A stretch of 64,000 bases of DNA from Cryptomeria japonica (lineage: Eukaryota > Streptophyta > Pinopsida > Cupressales > Cupressaceae). The notes under the pieces were generated by a model that saw only the letters and a program-made list of their open reading frames with translations, searched no databases and had not been told where the DNA came from. Made by a program: the position numbers and the translations under genes. The first letter of the stretch is position 1. Every line of letters begins with the position of its first letter. Shown here piece by piece: positions 33,641-46,255 of this stretch. The stretch covers positions 646,012,468 to 646,076,467 of the forward strand of contig NC_081409.1 in the NCBI RefSeq assembly GCF_030272615.1. Direction: 5' to 3'.

Positions 33641-35372
33641 GCATTTCAGTCAACACCTGTTTAGCTTGAAATTCATCCAAACACATTAGTAACTCTCCAT
33701 CTCTTTTCCTCCAGAAAAGATCACCCTGAATGAGCACATAATTTTGGGACTTGAGTTTTAGATTTCTTTTCTGATTGTGTGTCATTTCTTCTGGGAATAT
33801 AGCACCTCTCAAAATTTGGACTATCTCTATGTACAAGGGTTGCCTCTCAATACTAGTGACTAAAGCATCTCTAACCTCAACATTATGTATTTCTACATTC
33901 ATGAGATTCAACTCAATCATGAGCTTAGCCAAACCTAAACCTCTCACCAATTTGGTGATCTTTATCTCCAAGTTGAATTCCTGAATTCTATTGATTCATC
34001 TGCATCTCTTCCCAGTAACCTCAGACTAAGACAAAATATCCATAACTGTAACATGTGGGACATAGGCAATGATATTTGCATTCACTAAATATGGCCTAAA
34101 AGCCTTAACAACTTTAACTAGGGCATAAGCTTGTTTCTCCATGGTCTCATATTTTAGTTTTGTCACCTGCAAAGACTTACTGTAGAAGGCTATGGGATGT
34201 TCATATCCTTCCTTGTCCTTTTGTAGCAATACTGCAGCCACCGTATGATATGAAGCAAAAGAAAACAAAGAAAAAGGCTTACTGTAATCAAGAGATTTCA
34301 ACACTGGTGCCTCTTGGATTGCCTTCTTAATCTCAGCAAAAGCTTTTGAAGCTTCTTGATCCCAATAAAACTTGGTATCCTTCTTGAGGAGCTTGACAAT
34401 GGGCTTCACTATCTCTGCAAAGTTTGCAATGAATCTCCTAACAAAATTTACCTTGCCTAAAAAAGATTGGATACCTTTCACATTTTTAGGTTCAGACACC
34501 TTATTGATTGCTTCAATTCTTTCAGGGTCTATCCTTACCCCTTCCTTGGAAACTATGTGTCCCAGTAGCTTTCCCTTAGTGACTTGAAAATGACATTTTT
34601 TGGTATTTAGTGATACACCAAATTCCAAGGCCTTATTGAACACCTTCTCCAGATGTCCACAATGATCATCAGCCTTCTTAGAGAAACAAGTTAGATCATC
34701 TTGATAAACCACCATGATGATGTTAATGAATTCTTTGAAAGCTACATCCATGGCTCTCTGAAATGTAGCTCTAGCATTTTTCAACTCAAATGGCATTCTC
34801 ACATAAACTTAAGTTCCCCATGGAGTAGTGAAGGCTGTTTTAAATTGTTCAGAATCTTTTACTAACATTGGATTATATCCTGAGAAACTGTCCATCATGG
34901 ATAAAAGATCACATCCTGTCACTCTCTGTAGCATGGCTTCCATGTTTGGGGATGAATAATTATCCTTCAAGGAAGCAACATTTAAATTCCTAAAATCTAC
35001 ACACAATCTGATGTCTCCATTTTTCTTCCTTACTGGGACCAGATTGGAGACCCATGAAGAATGCCTTATTGGTTTGATAATCCCCCCTTCTCTCAATTTG
35101 GTCAACTCTTGTTGCATTTTAGTTTCTAACAAGGGATTGATAGGCCTCTATTTCTGTCTGAAAGGCTTAGCATCTGGAAGTAAAGGAACTTCATGCTGAA
35201 AAAGATCTTGTCTATATGCCTTTAGGTCTTCATAAGACCAAGCAAAAACATGTTTATACCTTTTCAATAAATTAATAAGGTTAGTCCTGACATGAGGGGG
35301 TAACTTCTTTCCAATATATACCAACTTAGGGGATGATTCTATCCCCAGGTTTACCTCCTCTAACTCTTCCAA
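33594..35372 (-). pseudogene. Ty3 reverse transcriptase and degenerate RNase H of element E
   Basis: RT motifs in order are LREGGIIKPIRHSSWVSN, VRKKNGDIRLCVDFRNLN, LLSMMDSFSGYN, FELKNARATFQRAMD and the catalytic MVVYQDDLTCF (near 34700), then HIVSKEGVRIDPERI and SFLGKVNFVRRFI. The linked RNase H reads FSLFSFASYHTVAAVLL where Ty3 elements normally have a TDAS motif, so the first catalytic Asp is missing. The frame is constant from 35372 to 33594 but has stops at about 35148, 34809 and 34026. Loss of catalysis in this RNase H fits elements that carry a second RNase H. Confidence 0.88.
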
Positions 35373-35503
35373 CTTGGTGGTAGACTACTGATGTAAGTGA
35401 CTATCATTATAACTAAACATGCTCTCCAGCTCTACCATCCCTTTAGGTATCTCATTGGTTTCTAACTGGACCACATCATTTCCAAACACTGTCTCTCTAT
35501 TGT

Positions 35504-37246
35504 CTACCACTTCCACCACTGCATTACAATCAATCTTTTGTCCATCATAATCACAACACATTGGATAAACCTAAGAATGTCTTCATCATTAGCAAAAACT
35601 TGCCAATTGTACACATTATTAGGAATAGCAGGCCTAGATTTTATTTCCACAGTGGAAATACCGGTTAGTGTTGCATCATCATTTTTCAAAGCGACATTAG
35701 CTAGGAAATCTGCCATAATATTTTTTGCTCGCTCTATCCAATTAATAGAAAATGCATTAAAATGCTCAATAACATCCCAAACAGCATGCTTATATTTCTT
35801 TAATCTATCATTCTTGGATGCATATTTAGATCTCACCTGAGAGAAAACTAATTCTGAATCCCCCATTACTTTCAATAGTTGGATTCCATTCCTTTTTGCA
35901 ACTCCAAGTCCCAGCAACAGGGCTTCATATTCTGTAGTATTATTCGTGCATTGGAATGCTAACAAAAATGAATACTTAAAAGTTATACCTGATGGGGATA
36001 CAAAAAGAACCCCTGCTCTAGATCCTTCTTTGGAGCAAGCTCCATCAAAATACATCTGCCACAACCCATACTGATGTGCTTGTAGCTCGACCACAATAGG
36101 GTCAGTATTTTTCAATTGAGGTAAAACTGGTTGAAGTCTAAAGTTATCTAGATCTACATCAATCATACAATTAAGCATACTAGGGTCTACATTTTCAATT
36201 ACCCTAGGAGCTCTTGGCTCTCTGTATAATTTGACCTGATTACCATTAATAGGAATGGTGGCATAGGGTAAGTCCAGTTCAACATTTCCCCCTACTGCTG
36301 CTACCCATTGCCTGTAAAGTAACATACCATAGTGGGGTTTAGTGTTAGTAACAATAACATCCATTTTGTAAGTGGCTTCAAGGAATGCTGCTATTTTTAC
36401 TTCTACATCTTTCATTGTACCTATCACAGGCACTTCTCTATTATCCATGGCATAGCATTTCCCATACACAGTGGTTACTAATAACCCTAATTCTTTCATA
36501 ACACCATAGGGCATTACATTAGTAGTAGCTCCTGAATCTATCATGCAATTTTTAATCAACCGGTTATTGACTAACAAGGTAACATAGAAGGGATCTACCT
36601 GAGAAGGCTCTTGAGTGATAGTGGTTCCAACATAAACCTCTGGGGTTTGGAACTCTTGATCCTTTCCAACTTTAGCTGAACCGATGGGTAAGGCTATGTC
36701 ACGATCAGATATACTAGAGAATAAATACAAAGCTGCATCTTTATGTTCTTTAATCTTTAGTAATTCTACTAATGGAACTGTGACCTTCATTTGAGTAAGA
36801 GCTTGGGCCATGTCAAATGCAGATCTATCGCACTTTTTAGTGTTAGCCCTAACTCTTTCTGTTTTGAATTGACTTGCCTTTTTCACTATCTCTGCTCCTT
36901 GTACATCACCAATATTCTTATCATCTTTGCCTTTGGATACATCTTTAACTTGTTCCCCTTTTTCTTGACCGACCTTAGGAACAGTAGTAGCACTACTTGA
37001 TGCCCCTTTTTTAGTAACTTCCTTTACGAACATAGAACCTAGCTCACCCTGATCAGTGTCTCTCTTGGTGCTTCTCAGGTTATAGTTATGTTTTGCTTTG
37101 GCAATGGCAGCCTTAGTGAGATTTCTAAGTTCTTCTTCACTACGCCTCCTAAGATGAACCTCTTCATCTTCAATTGTTACTACATTCAATGTAGGATGCC
37201 AATCTAAGGCTAACTGTCCTTGCACTAGCTTTTCATTATCCAGCAC
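35504..37246 (-). pseudogene. Aspartic protease and extra RNase H of element E
   Basis: An open frame of 580 codons in phase with gag. The protease site CMIDSGATTNVMP lies near residue 233. At about residue 396 a second RNase H begins: MYFDGACSKEGSRAG (Asp), NNTTEYEALLLGL (Glu), VMGDSELV (Asp) and IMADFLANVA (Asp). All four DEDD residues are kept, unlike the RNase H behind RT. The sequence style is that of the archaeal-type RNase H known in plant Tat elements. It lies before RT rather than after it. The frame ends at 35504, before RT in another frame. Confidence 0.82.
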
Positions 37247-37261
37247 ATCATTGTATTCACT

Positions 37262-38715
37262 TTACACGGATTCCTCATCACTTTCTATGATGGTTTCAAA
37301 CATATTAATGTCAGGCTCTACTTTTGGTCTCATAGATTCTTCAAGAGCTTGAGCCACTACACACTGATGAGGAGAATGTGGTCCATCACAAGCAATACAC
37401 CAGGGAGTATTTTCTATATTGTGAACATTTTTCCCTTTCAAGGGATCTAGAGTGTCTTGACTTTGGGTAATTTTGGGCTTCTCAATTTGGGGCTTACCAT
37501 CTTTCCAATTGGTATTATATGACATATTATGTAATCTAGGGGGTCTATCTTGCCAATTATAATGAGGTTTATCATTTTTGTTAACCTTGGCAGTCAAATC
37601 TTTCATAGCAGTAACCAATTTCTCTATCTTATCATCTTCCTTAGCAATTTTATTAGGTTGTTGTTTGGTTTCTTGCCACAATCTACCATCTGTCCTTCTT
37701 CCTAATTTCCCAGATGCGTTTCTGTTACTTTCTACATTTATGGCAATTCTAAAAGCATCTCTCAAGTTATGGGGATTTTTATCTCTCAAAATATAGGCCA
37801 TTTTAGAATCAAATGCATTATAATATGTATTAAGACACATGTTATCATCTAGCCTCATCACTTGATACAGTCTGTGCATGGCCTTCTGGAATCTGGCATT
37901 GAAATCAGTGACCATTTCATTTTTAGATTTTCTAATATTGTTGAATTCATTTAGCATGAAACTCACATTAGTCTTGTCACCATACTGCTCTTGAAAGAAA
38001 ATTTTAAAATCTTCCCATGACCCTATGCTATTGACCGGGAGACCTCTGTACCAATCTCTTGCATCATCAACCAGGGATTGAACAAACAGTTTCATAATAA
38101 CATCTTCATCTACTATCTCATAATTGTTTATTAGATCCCCAAAAGATTTCAGATGTTCCTCAGCACTAATTGCATTGTTCCCAGCAAATTTATGGAGTCT
38201 GTCTCTTAACTCAATGGGAACATGATTTGGATATCCCAGGATCCCATCAAAAAACAATTGCCTGTATTGTTCTAAATTGATTAGTCTTCTTTGAAAAGGG
38301 GTAATAGCATTGTTATTTCCCATGGTCATTTTAGCTTTTGGGATTGGAGATTGTGTTATTTGTGTGCACTATTTATTCACAGGGATTTGACTTACTGAGG
38401 TAATATTAGCTTGTACAGTAGGTTGAGTATTGGTCTGACGAAAGGAAATGTGTTGGGGATTAGGCTTGCTAAGATCTTCTGATGGGAATGTAATAGGGGA
38501 GCCTTTAAGTAATTAATCTTTCTTTTTACTTCCTAATTCACTGCTTCTAACTTAGCCTTTTCCAATTCCATTTGGAGATCTTCCTTTTCCTTCCTCATCC
38601 TTTCCATTTCTCTCTCATGTGCTAAAAGCTTATGAGAGATCTCTTTTGCAGTTTTAGATTCTATTCCATCATCTACCCATTTCTGTTTTCCTTTGTCTAC
38701 ATTATTTCTAGGAAG
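37262..38715 (-). pseudogene. Gag of element E
   Basis: The ATG at 38329 opens 355 codons, and the same frame continues upstream without an ATG. Residues about 30-170 form the Ty3 gag core (LFVQSLVDDARDWYRGLP, FKIFFQEQYGDK, FNNIRKSKNEMVTDFNARF). Near residue 310 is the modified zinc finger CIACDGPHSPHQC, with an xGPH pattern seen in Tat-type gags. A stop at 37262 separates it from the protease frame that follows in phase, so gag and protease were probably one polyprotein. Confidence 0.85.
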
Positions 38716-39423
38716 CTAGAAGTCATTAAATACTTCTCTGGTTGGCTGTACTACTGACTTACAAGCTTGTTTGGTTTTGGGAATTAGAATCTCTCTAATC
38801 ACAGGGCCCTCTTCATCACTCTTTTCTTTCTCCTTAGCCAATACTTCAAGATCAGCTATCTGTCTAAGAAGCCTATCTCTTTCCATTAGTTTGGCTTTAA
38901 CTTCCTTCTCCTTATTTGCTTCCTTTTGGGCTCTTAGGGAGATTAAGTGATGGACTCTCCTGTTTAAGTCTTTAATCTCTTGAGACACTTTATCCTCATC
39001 AGGGAAATTTTCTTCAGATTCTGATGCACTAACTTGATCTATGTCAATCAGACTAATATTCCCATCAATTATCCTAGGAATGGAGTGCCTAATTGCATTT
39101 GAGCTAGTTCTATCTCTCGCAGAAACACTAACATGAGATAAATCTTGGTTTAAAATGGGTGCATTATCAATATTTCCAAAAAATCCCGAATGGAAACCTA
39201 ATATATCATGCTCTGAATCTCTGGAAGATGAATTAGACTTTGCATAAACAGGTTGGTCAGGCATCTTACCAATATTATTGTTTTTCTGCACCCAGGCAGC
39301 ATTTGATGGCTCATGCAACATAGATCTCTTCTGGCCTCTCCGTGACTGTTCTGGCAGACCTTCTTGCAAGGTTTCACAAGGATGTTTCTTCATGAATGAT
39401 CTCGTATTTTTTGCTCCTTGCAT
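38716..39423 (-). pseudogene. N-terminal charged ORF upstream of gag in element E
   Basis: A 235-codon frame starting MQGAKNTRSFMKKHP about 200 bases inside the PBS. It is rich in Ser, Asp, Glu and Lys, with a coiled-coil-like second half (QEIKDLNRRVHHLISLRAQKEA). It is out of phase with gag. It is either the original gag N-terminus, later frameshifted, or a separate ORF1 of the type known in Ogre elements. No catalytic motif. Confidence 0.6.
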
Positions 39424-39600
39424 CTCGCTTGTCTTCCTTTTAGAAATATTTGTATCTCACAAGGACTGGTTCAAAAGTAATAGAGTCGCCATCCACAAAA
39501 CTATGGGAATTATGAAAACAAGTAGTTTAATCCACAAACACACAACAATTTTCTTTATAAGCCTCAACACAGATCTGCTTTTATGTCTTTATTGTGACTC

Positions 39601-39618
39601 TCCCCAGCAGAGTCGCCA
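39601..39618 (-). other. Primer-binding site of element E
   Basis: The minus strand reads TGGCGACTCTGCTGGGGA, four bases (AAAG) from the LTR end. The opening TGG pairs with tRNA CCA. I believe this is the tRNA-Arg type used by Ogre elements, from memory of the family. Confidence 0.75.
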
Positions 39619-40566
39619 CTTTTGTTGTCCTCAAAATCTGATTCTCTTTAACATCCTTAAAATAATATGATTGAACTCGGTGCATAAGGGACATCAAAGA
39701 TAAGGAAATTCTCAAGACAACATATGACAAGGTTTGATTGAACCTTCTACACTTCGGACTTACTCAAAGCCCAGGCGGGTATACCTTTGTGAATTAGATT
39801 CACACTTTCAAACGTAAACCCACAGCAAACCAGTCTAGGAAACCAGTGGATCTATTCACCTTGAAATTAATTGAAAACAAAGAATGAAATTATACTTAAA
39901 TTCAGTATTTCAATCAACAAAACATGCAATAAACAACTTCAATCAATACCAGTGCCCTATCCAAGGTCATAGAGTCATCTAAACTCAGATAATACTCTTC
40001 AAACAAAATATATTTACGCATCCCATTGGCTTGGTTTTTTATTCATCCTTATATATGCCTGACACCTATAAGAATTTATGCATTCTAAATTAAACCATGA
40101 TCATCAAGATTCAAAGTCTCCTCCAAAGAGTTTACTGGTATGAGTGATCCCCGCATCTTTAATTCCCCTCCTAAAGAGAAAAGCTAGCAAACACTTCTAC
40201 TAAAAATTGCCTAGCAATCCCATTCAAACAAAATAACCCTGGATTATTCAGGATGAAAATAGTAAACAAATTGTAAACACACTTTGAAGACGACACAAAG
40301 CTTCACTCAAAACCGATGGTCTGTATATTGATATTAAGTTCAGAAAAATATTACAAGAAGTTTTTGAATATTCTCCATTAGACTTAGAAAAGCTCAGATA
40401 AATTTCTGCAGCGTTTTCTTACAATTCTTTGCGATCTCCTTTCCTCTAGTCTTAGTATCCATTTATAACAACATGGATGCACAAAGCTTCGGACTTTTTG
40501 AGGAGAGTTTGTTACAATCATTTCTTTCAAAACAAAGAGGTTACAAGCTTTTCACAAAAAAAATAG

Positions 40567-43500
40567 TTACAAGCCCTTTTCGGCCTCTGCAGTTTCTTCA
40601 ACAGGCTGTTCGGTTGCAACCTCTTCTATCTTTTCAAGGGCACTCTCCAACTCTTCCGGATCATGGGTGGCATATTTTGTTGTCCACTCATCATACACAT
40701 CTTCTGTCAGCCACGAGAAATTAATCACTTTAGCCTTAGCTTTGGTCAACCTTTTCTAGGAGTTTCTCAATTTGTTGACTTCTGAATTGAGAAAACTATA
40801 ATGTGCCTTAATTTTCTCTATCTCCTATATTGTTAAAACAAAGAAAGTAGCATCATCTAGATAAATAATTCCTTTAATTCTTGCTGATAATTTGGCTTCT
40901 ATCTCCTTAAGCCACATTTGTTTTTCTTTTAATTGATCCGGGCTAGCAAAAACTCCTAGGAGCAACTCAAAAACTTGATCAGTATACTCCTTTTTGCACA
41001 AATTAACTATCCTATCAACATTATCCACCCCTGCTGCTAATTGTACTAAATCTTTAGTGATGTCAGAAGTGGATCTAATGATAGGATTGGCCTTTGCTTC
41101 ATCACAAGATACACACATAAACTCCAAATCTTCCTCCCTGGGCCTCCACTTTTCAAAAATAGGTGTTAGTATGGCCTTGTCTCTCCTGAGCTCATTCCAT
41201 ACAACCAAAATTTTACTTACATTATTGTATAGCAAGGAGGCATTCACGGTGTCTGCAAAACTAGTAACAGCGGCCTTCACTCTTTCCTCATATTTCTTTG
41301 CATACTTGGCTTGGGCCTATTTTAGATCTTCTAACTCTTGGGTTGTAATTTCAACCATCTGGGAACTGGAAGGTTCTAGAGATGGTGGGAGTTCAATAAT
41401 AGGACTGGTGGGTGGAGGTCTAGGAGGAGAGGAGGAAATCATTAGTGTGGAAGACTCACCTTGATGATATTGCCTTGCCAACTACTTTTGCAATCTAACA
41501 ATGATTAAATCTTTACTCCTTACCTCTTCTTGGACACTGGAATAGGCTTTCAAGACTGTCTCTAGCTTAACTTGGAGATCTACCTTTTCCTTAGCCTCCT
41601 TCTCAGCTATTGCAACACTAAATTTGGCTGTTTCTAACACAGTGCTAGCAGCTTCCACTATTCCAGTAGTCTGCACTCTCTTTATCATCATGCCTCGAAG
41701 GTAACTTGACCCTGAAGTATCCTTCTTCTTCTTCTGTTCATCTTTCTTCAATGACCACATAACTAGTGCTGCATTGTCCTTATTGAAAGTGACTCCCTCC
41801 ATGGGTTTAGTCTCCTTTCTTACTGCTTCTAAGACTAGAGCATCTGCTATATCCCATTCAGGGAGAATAAGTACCCCAGCCTATTTCACCATGTCTCTTC
41901 CCTATTGAGGAGAAATGGTTTTGAATTCTTCAACCATTTCTTTCTTTATTTCTTCTTCTATTCTAGCCGAGTCTTTATAAGGCTGCTCACTCTTCCTCTT
42001 ATTACACCGGGCATTATACTTATCAATGCTCTGTTTCCACAAAAATTGCAAAAATTCTTCTGATGTAATAAATTTATCATCAGCGAGGAAATCTTCATTG
42101 GTCTATTTGATCTCAGGATCACACTCATGGCCTTCGAATTCGTTGATGGTAATATCCATCTCAACAGCTATGGGCTCCTCTAGCATTCCTTCCTCTATCT
42201 CATTATAAGTATAGGTGATTTCTCCTAAACTGCCTAACTACAATAATTGTTCAGCTGCTGGTTTGAGAGGGAGAGTATAGAGGTTCCTCAGGTTGCACCT
42301 CTTTTCCTACCTTTTATTTCTTTGAGCTATCAGGGATGTCAATGACATCATGTATCTTCCTCTTACCTTTGGAGGTAGAAGGCTCCCCTGAAGTAGGCAT
42401 AAGTACACTGTAGTTAGATTTCTTGTGCATCATATTATTACTAGGAGCGATTGAACTAACAGATGCAAACCTATTTAGGACCAATCTTGCCTTTTCGGGG
42501 TTGTTTCAAATTACAACCTCCCTCTTCTCTTTAAGTGCTTGCATCACCTCCTCAAAGATAAGAATTAAAAACTTCATTTTTTCAGCAAAGGGGTGGAAGC
42601 TAGACAAAGGGTCATAGCTTATATCCAGTTGGTGTACTAGGTCCAAGGCCTTCTTGTAGGCCACCCATTTTTCTTTCCTCAGCTCTTAATCATCCAAGTC
42701 AAACTCATTCCTGATAAAGTCCTCAGGGAACTGAAATTGATGGGGTTTGGCCTTGCATATAGCCCTCTTCCTAAACATGCCATTGAAGAAATCTTCTGGG
42801 TCAGCACACCGAGAGACTGCAGTTGATAATTGATATGGCTGGAGGAAATCTCCAAAACATTTCCAACCTCCTTTGGTTATTACAAATTGGTGTGCCATGG
42901 TGATTGTAGGGAAAATTGTCCTTTTGCCTCTACCTGTCAACTCTGCCTCTTGTACAGCACCAATCTGCCTGAGTATCTCTACAATTCCCACTTTAAGAGG
43001 GACTTGATAAGGTAACAAAAATGGGGTACCTGTGAAACCATATATTCTGAAAACTGTTGAAACAGGGTATAGGTAGATATCACCCCAATTGTGGACAATT
43101 TTTATGTCCTCTGCAAACTCTTGTGGCCTAATGAATTCCAAAAGTACCTTAGGGACTCTTGGGTTTTCCAAATAGGTAAGGATCCTAATTTTTGATGCAA
43201 AATATTTATCAAACCTTTGGAAGCTTGCATCCTCTCTGTCCCATGACAGAACAATGCTCCATAATTGCACTGGCATCTTTTCCCCATCCTTTTCTTTTAC
43301 AAGGTCCATCCCACTTGCAAAATAGTCACCACCTTTGAATAAAAACAAATGCATAAGAAGGGAGTACCACCCAAAGGGCCTATCTACTTTCCCATTATTG
43401 ATCCCTATCAATCCATTAGGGATAGTATTAGTTATAAAAGAAACATAATCAAAAGTTATTGCCACAGAAGGATTCAAAATCTGAGCAACCATCAACATGT

Positions 43501-44215
43501 AGTGAGTGGGCATACTCGCTTCAGCATCTTCCCCTAGGATTTGGCAGAGTGACCAGTATAATCCTTTAGCCCTAAGGGTAAACAAATTTAGAGGGAAGGG
43601 CTCTTCAGTATTAGATCCCACAACAGTTAACCCGCCTATTTTCAAAAAGAATTCTTTAAGAGGCCCATTTCATAGGTGATTTCTTTGCACATTATACACC
43701 TAAGCTAATGATTTAAAATCAATAGGCTCCAGAAGATTAGTGTATTGACTCAACCCAAAGGCATTCCTAAATTTTTCATTGGTAATTTCAATGAGGGTCT
43801 TCCCGTTGGTATCCTTTACACTTCTTGAAATTGGGTCGTAGCTATGCACAATCTGAGTCAGAAGGTCTACGTCAAAGAAAACCCCTGGAACCACCAACTT
43901 TCCAACATCTAATTCCCATATACTATTCTGAGGGGCTGAAAAATTTCTCATACTGAACCTAACCTTGAATAATCCTAACCCAGACATCCCTACTTGAGGG
44001 TCTCTTAACCAATTCCCTTTATCATATAAACCCTCTCCTATTTTCAGACGAGAAGCTTTTGACACCAACTCTTTCATTTTGGAAGCCACATTAGTTGACA
44101 ACGTTAATTGTTCAAGGAAATCATCACAAATTGCCCTCTCGTGATAATTGACTTTTCCTGAGAATTCCCTTTTAGGTGCCATCTCTCTTAGACACTTCAA
44201 CAAGTGATTCAACAA
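40567..44215 (-). pseudogene. LTR-encoded protein of about 1,200 codons, copy 2
   Basis: Starts MLNHLLKCLREMAPKREFS (MAPK at 44182). This copy is the better one in its middle: 43645-42686 is open for 319 codons and keeps the piece deleted from copy 1 (VFRIYGFTGTPFLLPYQVP). Later parts match copy 1: KEEYTDQVFELL-like helices, SFADTVNASLLYNNVSKILV and WRPREEDLEFMCVSCDEAKA. There is a frameshift between 42686 and 41802 and several stops. The predicted ancestral protein has a folded N-terminal half, a basic, Lys-rich middle and a coiled-coil C-terminus. No known enzymatic motif was recognised. Confidence 0.7.
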
Positions 44216-44570
44216 TTTCTTTCAATTGTTCTATGACAAATTAAAATCTCAGTAAGACATACACAATTAAAAGAGAGATGGCTGAATGAGAGTATAGAGA
44301 AACTGGCTTATACTGAAAGGAATTAGCTCTGCAATTGAAAAAGTCTGCTCTGTAACTATTTCTTTTCATGTGCTCTTCAGAATGATATCTTATTTCAACT
44401 GATATGAAATCATATATGGTGGTCGGGCTCTTAATTCTGACATTGATTCCACATGCTTGGCCGTCCTTTCAGAATTGAGTTCATGAAAGAATTTGAAGTT
44501 TTTGCTCCAACGGGTCACAACACCCATGCATTTTTTCCTTTTTGCTATTTCACAGAAATTAACTTCTTGG

Positions 44571-46150
44571 CAACTCTACTTCGCGAAACAACGCGGGCTA
44601 TCCGATCAGATGGGAATTGGTCAGTCTTTACACTAGCTTAATACTTCCACCCTTTTCACTGAGCCTTATTTCGTTTCACCATGTTGCTAGTGTTATTAAG
44701 TGAGCACTGGATGGGACCTGAACTGCATGGCCTTTAACCTTTACCTAGACAGTTGACCTTTTCACTAATTGCGCCTTCACCTAACAGCTAACGGGTTTTT
44801 GGTATTTCGCACAACTTAAATTGCATTCAACTTTAAGCTGCGAAACAACGCCAACCGTTGGATCCAACCACACTTGATTGTCCTTTAAGTGAAGACTCTT
44901 ATGTTGACTTGCTTACTTTGCTCCTCCTCCGGTTACCAAATACCACTTGGCACCCAACCATTGGCCCCAAGGAACTTACTAAGTTCAGATTTGAGTCAGT
45001 TGCACAGTATATTCCTCTTTCTCAACAACTGCCGGTGACACTCTGGAAACTTCAGTCTGCAGAAGCCACGTGTTCAAGTACATGTCACCGTCTATCCTGG
45101 CATCAAAACGAATCCTTTTCACTTTCACCATTTCGCAGAGGATATCTTCTATGCATCTTCGTCTTGCGAAATAGCACCGACCGTCCGATCAAACTAGATG
45201 TGATCGATCTTTACCTTCTGAACCTACTTTTTAAATGACTATGGGCCCTCTAACTTTAATTCCGAACACCTTTCCTTACTGGGACCCACCTTCCTTTTAA
45301 ATTCTCAGACTCATCTTGTTGATTGTTGCATTCTCTGCTATGTGTCATTCTCTTATTCGTCGCTAAGGCTAGCTGGACCATCTGTTTGGAATGCCACATC
45401 ATTTCGCCATTTCACGGTCCTTAAACCTCGGTCACTTTTGTCTTCGCGAAATAATGCGAGTCGTGGATTTTATTAAAAGTAATCACTCTTTAAGCAGAGA
45501 CCTTTAGACAATCTTTTTCATTTCTGGGCCCACCACCTTTTCGCCATTTCGCAAAAGGTATTTCATCTTCATGTTCAGGCTGTGAAATAGTGCCAGCCAT
45601 TGGATTAAATCTAAGATGACTATTTGTTAAGCGTGGCCCTTTAGTCCTTGTGAACATGAGTCTTTTTCATTTCCGAGCCCACCATCGTTTCGCCATTTCG
45701 GGGTCTTTAAACCTCGGTCACTTTTGTCTTCGCAAAATAACGCGAGCCATCAGATCATTTTCTAGTTGCTCGGTACTTAACCATCTAAATAGACTCCGTG
45801 AGGGGTGGGCCCTCTGACTCAACTTCGAACACCTGGCGTCCAATCACCTCTAGAACTAACATGTTGTTTTTTCATCTACCAAGAGAAAGCATTGGGCTTC
45901 GATCAATTCATCACACCTGTATTTGCCAGGTCACATCCCCTTCTGTGATCTGACTCACCTCTAGGACCCGCCTCTTAACCTTTAATCCTGACTTGCTGAT
46001 TTGTTGTAGGTAGCACCACATGCCGCCATTTTACTTGCTCTCATCAACCAGCTAGACCACCTAGGTGGCATGCCATGTCATTTTCACAACTTCACTGGTT
46101 TTAAACTACGCGCAACTTCGCCTAGCAAAATAGTGAAAGCCGTAGATCCA
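44571..46150. promoter_or_regulatory. Degenerate inverted-repeat units in the U3 of E, copy 2
   Basis: The same arrangement as in copy 1, for example ACTTCGCGAAACAACGCGGG near 44578, GCGAAACAACGCCAACCGT near 44840 and TTTCGCCATTTCACGG near 45402. One additional unit (TTTCACCATTTCGCAG ... CTTGCGAAATAGCACCGACC, about 45115-45190) is absent from copy 1, where about 60 bases are missing. Confidence 0.55.
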
Positions 46151-46255
46151 TCCGTGAGATGCACACTAGTTACTGGGCCCGACAACCTTAGGAGGAAAAC
46201 ACATAAGGCATAAAATTTTCACAATTAATTAACATGACCGCCTAGGCAAAAATCA

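Larger units (their letters stand above)
25621..46255 (-). mobile_element. Element E: Ty3/gypsy Tat/Ogre-like giant retrotransposon
   Basis: A 20.6-kb minus-strand element. The two LTRs (25621-32201 and 39623-46255) are about 6.6 kb each, and a 7.4-kb interior carries gag, protease, an extra RNase H, RT, RNase H and integrase. The PBS (TGGCGACTCTGCTGGGGA) and the extra RNase H point to the Tat/Ogre group of Ty3 elements. No clean TSD was found: GGTCC flanks the left end, and the right end reads into AGAGA or AAAAT depending on the exact terminus. Frameshifts and stops occur in all genes. Confidence 0.85.
39623..46255 (-). repeat. 5' LTR of element E, containing a long ORF relic
   Basis: Collinear with 25621-32201 over its full length, with scattered substitutions and small indels. 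The right terminus is AGGCAAAAATCA or slightly earlier. On the minus strand it gives U3 (46255 to about 44250), the LTR ORF (44182 to about 40567) and R/U5. The presence of the ORF in both copies shows it was already in the LTR when E was last reverse-transcribed. Confidence 0.85.

Noticed and set aside
32579-39423. Reading element E as an endogenous retrovirus or pararetrovirus
   Set aside because: No envelope-like or movement-protein motif was seen. Domain order, LTRs and PBS fit a Ty3 retrotransposon.
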